NCBI GenBank assembly: GCA_028822125.1
Contig: JAPKEK010000235.1
Coordinates: 1 to 5,238, forward strand
Source of the DNA: Pseudomonadales bacterium
GTDB taxonomy: Bacteria > Pseudomonadota > Gammaproteobacteria > Pseudomonadales > Azotimanducaceae
DNA length: 5,238 bases
Direction of reading: 5' to 3'
Shown: piece by piece, positions 1 through 4,796 of the stretch
Numbering within the stretch: position 1 is the first letter of the stretch
Layout of the letters: the number at the start of each line of letters is the position of its first letter
The notes under the pieces: model-generated
What the model was told of the DNA's origin: nothing
The model's database searches: none
Seen by the model: only the letters and a program-made list of their open reading frames with translations
Made by a program: the position numbers and the translations under genes

Positions 1-94
1 CCCTGAAATCCTCCGCGTATTTTGCTTTACCAGTAACTTTTGCAACAATATCAGGCGGGGTGAAGTTCTTACCCAGTAATTTGTAGTTATTCAT
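1..94 (-). CDS. Molybdopterin-binding (large) subunit of a xanthine dehydrogenase/aldehyde oxidase-family enzyme, N-terminal fragment
   Basis: Only the first 31 codons are in the window; the gene runs off the left edge. The visible start reads MNNYKLLGK, followed by TPPDIVAKVTGKAKYAEDF. This is the typical opening of the large, molybdenum-cofactor-binding subunit of molybdenum hydroxylases, where a (V)TGKAxYxxD stretch begins the first domain. The ATG at 94-92 follows the TGA of the [2Fe-2S] subunit gene after a single nucleotide. A GAGGG ribosome-binding site (complement of 104-108) lies 9 nt upstream, inside the end of that gene. The two genes are therefore almost certainly co-transcribed and encode partners of one enzyme. 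No signal peptide is visible at this N-terminus. If the enzyme is periplasmic, the subunit would be carried out by its Tat-signal-bearing partner, as is known for PaoABC. Substrate cannot be told from this fragment. Confidence 0.85.
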   Translation of the reverse strand, partial: MNNYKLLGKNFTPPDIVAKVTGKAKYAEDFR

Positions 95-95
95 A

Positions 96-752
96 TCAGC
101 TAGCCCTCGCGGCGCGCATCACGGAATTCAAATAATTGTCATAGGCACCGCAGCGACACAGATTACCTGACATTGCCTGGCGTGCCTCCTCGCGGCTCGG
201 ATTCGGATTGGCTTTAAGCAGACCCACTGCCGACATAACCTGTCCAGGTGTACAGAAACCACACTGTGGGCCCAGTTCATCGACAAAAGCCTGCTGCACC
301 GGATGAAGATCACCGTTGGCTGCCTGCAAACCTTCTACCGTCGTCACCTGTCTGCCTCTAACGCCGTGGCTCAAGGTTGAACAGGAGTAGGTGGGGACAT
401 CGTCAATCAGCACTGTACAGGCACCGCACTCTCCCCGGTCACAGCCCAGTTTTGTGCCGGTAAGACCGAGTTTGTAACGCAGCGTCATGGCCAGAGTTTC
501 CTGGGACAGCACATCTACTCGTCTGGCTTTACCATTGATATTCAGGGTAATCAGTCTCTCAACGGTGCCGGCAATACCTGCCGTAGACGTCGTCTCACCG
601 GTGCAGCCAGTTAACGTGCCCAGCATGGAGCCGGAAGCAACTGTTGCTCCAGTAGCTATGATGCCCTTAATAAAGTTTCGTCGGGATACCCTGGCTGATA
701 CAGACATTGTCGGATCGCCAGTCCCCAGTGGCGTAAAAACTTCAGGTTTCAT
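96..752 (-). CDS. Tat-exported [2Fe-2S] small subunit of a molybdenum hydroxylase (isoquinoline oxidoreductase alpha-like)
   Basis: This 218-residue protein carries the electron-transfer iron-sulfur domain of a xanthine dehydrogenase-family enzyme. The plant-type ferredoxin cluster has its four ligands at C104, C109, C112 and C124 (CDRGECGAC then C). The second, C-terminal cluster has C164, C167, C199 and C201 (QCGFC and LCRC). The family core is about 150 residues; the extra roughly 60 N-terminal residues hold a near-consensus twin-arginine motif, SRRNFIK (residues 23-29), and a hydrophobic stretch. They end in LTGC (C50), which fits a lipobox, so the protein may be a membrane-anchored Tat lipoprotein. 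The ATG at 752 was chosen because AGGA lies about 8 nt upstream; the internal ATG (codon 16) has no well-placed site. The molybdopterin subunit follows after 1 nt, and no FAD subunit is seen between them. Redox role is firm; substrate is unknown. Confidence 0.92.
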   Translation of the reverse strand: MKPEVFTPLGTGDPTMSVSARVSRRNFIKGIIATGATVASGSMLGTLTGCTGETTSTAGIAGTVERLITLNINGKARRVDVLSQETLAMTLRYKLGLTGTKLGCDRGECGACTVLIDDVPTYSCSTLSHGVRGRQVTTVEGLQAANGDLHPVQQAFVDELGPQCGFCTPGQVMSAVGLLKANPNPSREEARQAMSGNLCRCGAYDNYLNSVMRAARAS

Positions 753-788
753 AAATGATTTCCTGTAACTTTACTGAAAGTTGCTAAC

Positions 789-818
789 ACTCTATCCAGA
801 TAAATGAGATTTGGTCAA
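789..818 (-). promoter_or_regulatory. Candidate sigma70 promoter for the molybdenum hydroxylase operon
   Basis: On the minus strand TTGACC (complement of 813-818, 5 of 6 to the -35 consensus) is followed after 18 nt by TAGAGT (complement of 789-794, 4 of 6 to the -10 consensus). A start near position 782 would leave a leader of about 30 nt before the ATG at 752, which has its own AGGA site. Position and strand fit, but it is read by eye and the spacer is slightly long. Confidence 0.4.
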
Positions 819-929
819 GCGTTTCTCGTTAACAGCCCCTAGGGCGCCTTGAACAAGAACCGATTACTACCTCTTGAATGGCCTGCTAAAGTTGATTTGT
901 ACAATACTAAATCCAGAACGACCAGCAAT

Positions 930-943
930 CTGATTCGAATCAG
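930..943. repeat. 14-bp perfect palindrome CTGATTCGAATCAG
   Basis: CTGATTC is followed directly by its reverse complement GAATCAG. The site lies about 180 nt upstream of the ATG of the [2Fe-2S] subunit gene and about 100 nt past the hspQ stop. A spacer-less palindrome of this length in an intergenic region could be an operator for a dimeric regulator. It is too far upstream to overlap the candidate promoter at 789-818, so no specific role is assigned. A related half, CTGATTCAG, occurs at 1038-1046 across the hspQ stop codon. Confidence 0.5.
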
Positions 944-1042
944 TTCAAATTGGCCACAAAACAATCCTGGTCATCAATCCGAGTGGGTGCTCGATATAAA
1001 AGGCTCGAAACGACTTAATACTTCTCCCACACTTCGTCTGAT

Positions 1043-1363
1043 TCAGAACCGGCTCCCACTTATGGCTAGATAGCGTCCGTTTTCGAAACCATCAAAGTAG
1101 CTTGCAAGCATCGGGTGATCGATTTGACCCTCCCCAGCGTAAGCCACCAGGTTTCGCTGGGCGACGTAGGTAGTGTGATCCGCTTCATGAACCAGCACAT
1201 GATACCAGGGTGCGTTTTTGGGTGGTTTTGAGAGCGCCATTTCCTCGTACCATTGGTTTGAACCCAGAAATACGGGATCAACACCATACACCAGCCCCCT
1301 ATAAGCAAACCGCTGATGCGTTATTTGCTGGCCTATACTGAAGACAGCACCCATTGTCGACAT
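1043..1363 (-). CDS. hspQ: HspQ-family heat-shock protein (YccV-like, hemimethylated-DNA-binding domain)
   Basis: The 106-residue product matches HspQ (YccV) in length and pattern. Near the N-terminus it has FSIGQQITHQRFAYRGLVYG, compared with the family's F-x-IGQ-x-V-x-H-x-x-x-x-Y-x-G-V-V. Then comes a D-P-V-F segment, the hallmark APWYHVLV (residues about 51-58), and TYVAQRNL, corresponding to TYVAExxL. In E. coli HspQ is a cytosolic small heat-shock protein, first noted for promoting degradation of mutant DnaA and later described as a Lon protease regulator. That role is family knowledge and is not shown here. The ATG at 1363 is preferred over the one three codons later; a weak GGGA lies 7 nt upstream. 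It is flanked by non-coding DNA on both sides and looks like a separate transcription unit, with no obvious functional tie to the amine dehydrogenase operon. No sigma32-type promoter was recognised. Confidence 0.9.
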   Translation of the reverse strand: MSTMGAVFSIGQQITHQRFAYRGLVYGVDPVFLGSNQWYEEMALSKPPKNAPWYHVLVHEADHTTYVAQRNLVAYAGEGQIDHPMLASYFDGFENGRYLAISGSRF

Positions 1364-1391
1364 GCAAGAATCCCGACTGTTACTCTAGACC

Positions 1392-1400
1392 ATCATAGCA
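1392..1400 (-). promoter_or_regulatory. Candidate extended -10 promoter for hspQ
   Basis: The minus strand reads TGC-TATGAT here: a -10 hexamer matching TATAAT at 5 of 6 positions, preceded by the TGn extension. The match would put the transcription start near 1385, about 22 nt before the hspQ ATG at 1363. No good -35 box lies 17 nt upstream, which extended -10 promoters can do without. Read by eye only. Confidence 0.35.
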
Positions 1401-1418
1401 GAGGCAAACTTTCCGCGG

Positions 1419-1501
1419 GAATAGCATCAGCCAGGATAAATCAGGCATAACCTTCAATGCCATTTACCGCACAGTTCAATCCTTCAATGAAGATGCTATT
1501 C
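1419..1501. repeat. 10-bp inverted repeat flanking the aau/hspQ intergenic region
   Basis: GAATAGCATC at 1419-1428 and its exact reverse complement GATGCTATTC at 1492-1501 enclose 63 nt. The second arm overlaps the stop codon of the cytochrome gene (1500-1502). Inside the loop, CCTTCAATG is repeated directly at 1451-1459 and 1481-1489, 30 nt apart. As RNA in the operon's direction the arms could form a long-loop stem, but no T-run follows, so it is not a standard intrinsic terminator. Its function is unknown. Confidence 0.5.
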
Positions 1502-1946
1502 AAGGGATTAACGCATCCAGCTTGTTTATACTATCAATCAAGGCTGCCCTGTATTGAACCACATCCTGTAGCGGCTCTGCCCGCCATCTGCCCACTTCCT
1601 CTTCGTTATAAGGGACAAAATCATCCGGTACCTGTTTAGGAGACACGCGCCACAACATCCAATTCAACAGCTCCGCGAGCTTTTGATCTGACAAAGGGGC
1701 ATTGGCTGAACCCGGTACCTGGACCAGATATGATCGTCCACCTGGAACCAATAGGAACTTACCCACAAAATCCGCCATGACAGGAACTGATCCATCTGCG
1801 GTACCGGCACCCGTTGGACCATGACATCCCTGGCAATTCAGCATGTAATTCACATGGGCCCTGTTGGGATTTTCTACACCCTCAACCTGAGCATTGAGCC
1901 CGGACATAGAAAAAATCAGGACTGCAAAGACTAGCCTCAACTTCAT
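1500..1946 (-). CDS. Periplasmic monohaem cytochrome c of the amine dehydrogenase operon (orf-2-like)
   Basis: The 148-residue protein has a Sec signal peptide (MKLRLVFAVLIFSMSGLNA, cleavage probably after residue 19). A single haem c site follows at C38-x-x-C41-H42 (CQGCH). The C-terminal half has the LSDQKLAELLNWML helix common in class I cytochromes; candidate sixth ligands are M57 and M97. It should be a soluble periplasmic electron carrier. The ATG at 1946 was chosen because it begins the signal peptide directly and lies 4 nt after the light-chain stop. An upstream in-frame ATG at 2000 would overlap the light chain by 50 nt and put a non-signal extension in front. As I recall, the A. faecalis aau cluster has a small monohaem cytochrome gene (orf-2) right after aauA, the same position. 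Electron acceptance from the quinoprotein is a reasonable inference, not shown. Confidence 0.88.
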   Translation of the reverse strand: MKLRLVFAVLIFSMSGLNAQVEGVENPNRAHVNYMLNCQGCHGPTGAGTADGSVPVMADFVGKFLLVPGGRSYLVQVPGSANAPLSDQKLAELLNWMLWRVSPKQVPDDFVPYNEEEVGRWRAEPLQDVVQYRAALIDSINKLDALIP

Positions 1947-1950
1947 ATTT

Positions 1951-2478
1951 TCAATCCAGCGGAATACCAACCACGATGGCGGTAGAGCAATGGTATACAT
2001 TACTTGATGTACCCAGGCACCAGTTTATGTCGTTGCTTCTCTGCGGAAGGTACATTGGACGATCCCCTTCATTACGATTGCACATACAGTTACCACACCC
2101 TGACTTACCGCAGCAATCGTTGTAAGAAATCACGTAGCGCTGCTCGTCCGAAGGGTTGGTGCAGGTACCGATCCAGGTAATCGGAGACATTTCAGTACCG
2201 GGAGGACAGCTATTAGTACTGCCGCCACAACAGGAACACAGGTAGCCATCGATGGCACAGTACCGCCAGTAATCACAACTCTGCTGGTCGCCAATGTCTT
2301 CGAAGGAGCCATTACTATTTTCTTTTTCGGTGGCCCGGGCCACCGGCAACAAGGGTAACAGTGACGCACCTACCATACCCGCGCCCAGCCAGCCCAGATA
2401 GCCTCTTCGCGAGGTCTTGCGCGCCATGCCACGACTTACCTTTTCGGTTAGTTTATCTATCAACTTGTTCTCAGCCAT
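1951..2478 (-). CDS. aauA: TTQ amine dehydrogenase light (beta) chain, copy 2 (AADH-type)
   Basis: This 175-residue precursor is the catalytic small subunit of a periplasmic quinoprotein amine dehydrogenase. The long Tat signal with SRRGYL (residues 23-28) ends at VARA (cleavage near 49/50), as in MauA. In the mature part, W102 and W153 are the pair cross-linked into tryptophan tryptophylquinone; their 51-residue spacing equals that of MADH (57/108) and AADH (109/160). D121 and D77 match the catalytic and TTQ-biogenesis aspartates. There are 14 cysteines, versus 12 in Paracoccus MADH; the extra two (in LCSCC and SGCGNC) are shared with AADH as I remember it, which favours the aromatic amine type. 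S165 stands where AADH and MADH have an active-site threonine. The gene follows mauD after 9 nt, with AGGGA upstream of the ATG. This is the canonical aauA position. Confidence 0.95.
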   Translation of the reverse strand: MAENKLIDKLTEKVSRGMARKTSRRGYLGWLGAGMVGASLLPLLPVARATEKENSNGSFEDIGDQQSCDYWRYCAIDGYLCSCCGGSTNSCPPGTEMSPITWIGTCTNPSDEQRYVISYNDCCGKSGCGNCMCNRNEGDRPMYLPQRSNDINWCLGTSSNVYHCSTAIVVGIPLD

Positions 2479-2485
2479 AACTATT

Positions 2486-2492
2486 CCCTAGC
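2486..2492 (-). promoter_or_regulatory. Ribosome-binding site of light chain copy 2 (GCTAGGG)
   Basis: The minus strand reads GCTAGGGAA, with GCTAGGG ending 7 nt before the ATG at 2478. It overlaps the TAG stop of the mauD-like gene (2490-2488). The same GCTAGGG precedes the heavy-chain and mauD-like genes at 8 nt. Confidence 0.7.
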
Positions 2493-3120
2493 TTCTCGTA
2501 GAATCGTATTGTTTTACTCCAGTAGAATCGGTGTCCACCGCTTGCTGCAAGTAGTCCTGGATAGAGGCAACATCCATCCGCTCTGCTTCAAACAGGCTTT
2601 CCAGGTGTTCTCTCGAATTCACTATTCCCAGGGAACTGATCAATCCAGCGCTGTTCACTAAAACCCCATAGGGGAGTTTACTGACCCCATAGGATCTCCC
2701 GACGAACTCAGACAGTGCATAATCGAACTGTCCTAATTTCTCTGCGCTGACAAACCGGTGATGCTCATCCTCATTATCACCATCACTCAACAAAATAATT
2801 TCCCTTCCCCGTTCCGTTCGCTGCATCGTTTTCAGAACCGGTAATAAACTCTTACAGACCGGACAGTCCGGCGCTAGAAAGAACAATAACTGACCGTTCT
2901 CAGTGGGTTCGCCGATTTGAAGCTCGCGGCCTTCAATAGATTTCACCATCGCTCGCGGCGCTGCGTCGCCCACTTTAAGTTGCTGGTTAATCATGAGCGC
3001 CCCGGCAGGCGCCACGCGCTCGTACAGAACACCAACCTGGCGCGCCAGCGCAAACACCATAACCACCAATATTATGACCAGCACCCAGAGTGCGCTGACC
3101 GCAAATACCATCAAATCCAT
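2488..3120 (-). CDS. aauD: MauD/AauD-like membrane-anchored thioredoxin-fold protein for light-chain maturation
   Basis: The 210-residue protein starts with one membrane segment (about residues 4-25). A periplasmic thioredoxin-like domain follows, with the redox motif C86-P-V-C89 (in APDCPVCK) and a cis-proline candidate at P150 (KLPYGVLV). MauD is known to be required for a stable methylamine dehydrogenase light chain, which needs six or more disulfides; thiol-disulfide isomerisation is the accepted proposal. The start is taken as the ATG at 3120, whose A is the last base of the preceding TGA (TGATG). AGGGGA lies about 6 nt upstream. A TTG one codon earlier is also in frame but is less likely. 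The downstream neighbour is the light-chain substrate itself, 9 nt away. The C-terminal tail after about residue 195 is polar and looks disordered. Confidence 0.93.
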   Translation of the reverse strand: MDLMVFAVSALWVLVIILVVMVFALARQVGVLYERVAPAGALMINQQLKVGDAAPRAMVKSIEGRELQIGEPTENGQLLFFLAPDCPVCKSLLPVLKTMQRTERGREIILLSDGDNEDEHHRFVSAEKLGQFDYALSEFVGRSYGVSKLPYGVLVNSAGLISSLGIVNSREHLESLFEAERMDVASIQDYLQQAVDTDSTGVKQYDSTRS

Positions 3121-3650
3121 CAAAGTTCCCCTAGCCAGAGACGGCGATACTTACCCTGGTTTACCAGCAACTGATCAAGCGTCAAATACAAGCCACCGGC
3201 AATCACAACGATCGACAAGACCACCAGGCCATCAATGATTTCCTTGCTGCCCACCCATAGACCGAGATAGAAAGTGCTGAATGCGACCATCATGAGCAAT
3301 AGATTACGCCCCAGCAGAATCACTGATAACGGTGTCGGCTCATCTCCGCAGCCGCAATCAATGAAACGTCTGCCTCGACCCATATTAATGGCCATCGCGA
3401 TAAAATAAATAGCCAATAAAATTCCCGCCAGAAACAAGCCAACGGCTTGAACGAACACCAGACTCGCGACTACCACCAACTCCAAAACAATGAGCAGCCC
3501 TATAAAACCGGTAAGCAGTTGATCCGGCACAATATCATAGGCGCTGACCGAGGCTCTGAAACGGTGCCACTGGCTTAGCTTATGTTGAACAGCAACCGCG
3601 AAAACAAAAGCGTAAAACCAACAGACCAGCTGAGTTTCAAGACCCGACAT
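3120..3650 (-). CDS. aauE: MauE/AauE-like integral membrane protein for light-chain maturation
   Basis: This 176-residue hydrophobic protein has about five predicted membrane segments (near residues 6-22, 45-66, 68-89, 107-131 and 138-162). Its hallmark is a Cys pair in DCGCGDE (C99 and C101) after the third segment, as in the MauE/DoxX-like family. MauE is required together with MauD to accumulate the MADH light chain in the periplasm; its biochemical act is not established. The ATG at 3650 follows the heavy-chain TGA after 3 nt, with only a weak upstream GAG, so translation may be coupled to the heavy chain. Its stop overlaps the start of the mauD-like gene by 1 nt, giving a coupled E-D pair. 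A third cysteine, C10, sits in the first segment. A thiol relay between the C-G-C pair and the MauD CPVC motif is conceivable, but this is inference. Confidence 0.9.
   Translation of the reverse strand: MSGLETQLVCWFYAFVFAVAVQHKLSQWHRFRASVSAYDIVPDQLLTGFIGLLIVLELVVVASLVFVQAVGLFLAGILLAIYFIAMAINMGRGRRFIDCGCGDEPTPLSVILLGRNLLLMMVAFSTFYLGLWVGSKEIIDGLVVLSIVVIAGGLYLTLDQLLVNQGKYRRLWLGEL
3129..3135 (-). promoter_or_regulatory. Ribosome-binding site of the mauD-like gene (GCTAGGG)
   Basis: GCTAGGGGA on the minus strand, with GCTAGGG ending 8 nt before the ATG at 3120. It sits inside the last codons of the mauE-like gene and supports the ATG at 3120 over the TTG at 3123. Confidence 0.7.
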
Positions 3651-3653
3651 TAC

Positions 3654-4796
3654 TCAGTGAGCACCGTGAATCGAAAATGGGGTGGCCAGGGCTACTTTCA
3701 GAGTCTGAACATATTCCCCTTCGGGAATATGGTAAACATCAACTCCTAGCTCAGCATTAGTCACAAACATGAGTTGATTATCCCCTGTCCCCGAAGTTCC
3801 CAGGGCAATGCCCCAGTTTTCCAGCACGATCCGTGATAGACGCCTGCCCGCAGCTAGATCAAACAGCCAAACTTCTGAACCGCCACTCTTGTGCGTGCCC
3901 TCTGCGCCATCAGCGTGCATCAGAAAGTAACCCAGACCTGATGAATCAGCCATAACAGGTACCAGGCCACCCGGACGCCAGCCTGTCTGTTCACCACTGG
4001 TTAAAGACCAGATGACTTTTGCAGAAACATCTTCAGCACTAATATCAATGGGCAGAACTCGACCGTTGAAGGTTGGAAAATAGGCAACGCCTGCCGAGAT
4101 AGCCGCAGCTTCAAAAATCGGATCGTCCTGCGGATCAAACAGCATTTCGGTACGCGAACTTGCCTTGAGTTTGCCCTGTTGATCCAATTGATTGGTCATC
4201 AGTGAACCGTTCGCACAGATGGAAGTAAAACTTCTCTTGCCGTTTGGAATTACAAAACTACAACCAGAAGTCGGAATCTCCGAGGCAACTTCTCTTTTCT
4301 CCAGATCTACAATGGTCACAGACTGCGCCGGAGTGAAATTATAAATACCAAGAAACCGATCTTCACCCAGCAAACCAGTGGTAATAGGTTTCGGCATCCC
4401 GGTAATACGCTTCGCGGGAATAACAATTTCATCAGCCACCTTCAGAGTAGACGTGTTCCATATAGTCACGACATCGGTACGCGCACCGCCACGACCGCCT
4501 CTGGAAAAAAAAGTTTCCGCGACATAATGCTCGTTTCGCTTTTTACTGTGTGCATAGGAAGCAATAAAACTGGCCGTTATCATGCCTTTGAACTGTCCGC
4601 CAACGGTGTCCGCCAAGGGGTCGATAATAACCACTTCACCTTCAAACATATGATCAAAGGAGAAATCATGAACCATCACCCAATGATCTGGATACGACTC
4701 GGGCAGAACCTCAATCCTGCCGGTTGCTTCAGGCGAAAATTCCGCCTGCGCCATAGTCGCTAACAGCACCAGCACCGCAACTCTTGTTAAAAACAC
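3654..4796 (-). CDS. aauB: TTQ amine dehydrogenase heavy (alpha) chain, beta-propeller (AADH-type)
   Basis: This is the structural large subunit of the periplasmic alpha2-beta2 quinoprotein. From the chosen start it has 380 residues, close to known AADH/MADH heavy chains. A Sec signal peptide (MFLTRVAVLVLLATMAQA, cleavage after 18) precedes a beta-propeller repeat protein. Family landmarks are the RGGRGGARTDVVTIW segment (about 99-113) and the C179/C194 pair in SGCSFVIP and SICANG, which should form a disulfide. Others are SGEQTGWRPGG (about 267-277), HADGAEGTHKSGG (about 294-306), EVWLFDL, and the C-terminal PFSIHGAH. I take the GTG at 4796-4794 as start: it overlaps the upstream light-chain TAG by one base (TAGTG), has AGGGAG six nt upstream and begins the signal peptide cleanly. 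A TTG at 4835 would add 13 non-signal residues and overlap the light chain by 40 nt. The mauE-like gene follows after 3 nt. Confidence 0.94.
   Translation of the reverse strand: MFLTRVAVLVLLATMAQAEFSPEATGRIEVLPESYPDHWVMVHDFSFDHMFEGEVVIIDPLADTVGGQFKGMITASFIASYAHSKKRNEHYVAETFFSRGGRGGARTDVVTIWNTSTLKVADEIVIPAKRITGMPKPITTGLLGEDRFLGIYNFTPAQSVTIVDLEKREVASEIPTSGCSFVIPNGKRSFTSICANGSLMTNQLDQQGKLKASSRTEMLFDPQDDPIFEAAAISAGVAYFPTFNGRVLPIDISAEDVSAKVIWSLTSGEQTGWRPGGLVPVMADSSGLGYFLMHADGAEGTHKSGGSEVWLFDLAAGRRLSRIVLENWGIALGTSGTGDNQLMFVTNAELGVDVYHIPEGEYVQTLKVALATPFSIHGAH

Larger units (their letters stand above)
753..1042. other. Intergenic region between hspQ and the molybdenum hydroxylase operon
   Basis: This stretch of about 290 nt carries no gene I can support. 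It contains the candidate promoter at 789-818, an 8-bp CCCTAGGG palindrome at 837-844 and a 14-bp palindrome at 930-943. I see no convincing intrinsic terminator for hspQ. The only possible hairpin just past its stop (around 975-995, CGAG/CTCG arms) has a 4-bp stem and no T-run. A plus-strand open frame of 74 codons that begins with TTG inside this stretch and runs into the end of hspQ has no recognisable protein features and was not called. Confidence 0.6.

Noticed and set aside
487..768. Plus-strand open frame of 93 codons
   Set aside because: It lies opposite the well-supported [2Fe-2S] subunit gene and has no protein features of its own.
925..950. GATTCGAATC looks like a tRNA T-loop
   Set aside because: No acceptor stem, anticodon arm or CCA-compatible ends can be found at the right distances on either strand; it is better described as a palindrome.
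849..1073. Plus-strand open frame of 74 codons
   Set aside because: It begins with TTG, has no clear ribosome-binding site and shows no recognisable domain. It overlaps the end of hspQ, and every supported gene is on the other strand.
1364..1440. Sigma32-type heat-shock promoter before hspQ
   Set aside because: No CTTGAA/CCCCAT-like pair with correct spacing was found; only a candidate extended -10 box is visible.
1947..2000. Longer start (ATG 2000) for the cytochrome c
   Set aside because: It would overlap the light-chain gene by 50 nt and hide the signal peptide behind 18 extra residues; the ATG at 1946 fits the operon spacing.
3121..3123. TTG start for the mauD-like gene
   Set aside because: The next codon is ATG, with better spacing to the ribosome-binding site and the usual TGATG overlap.
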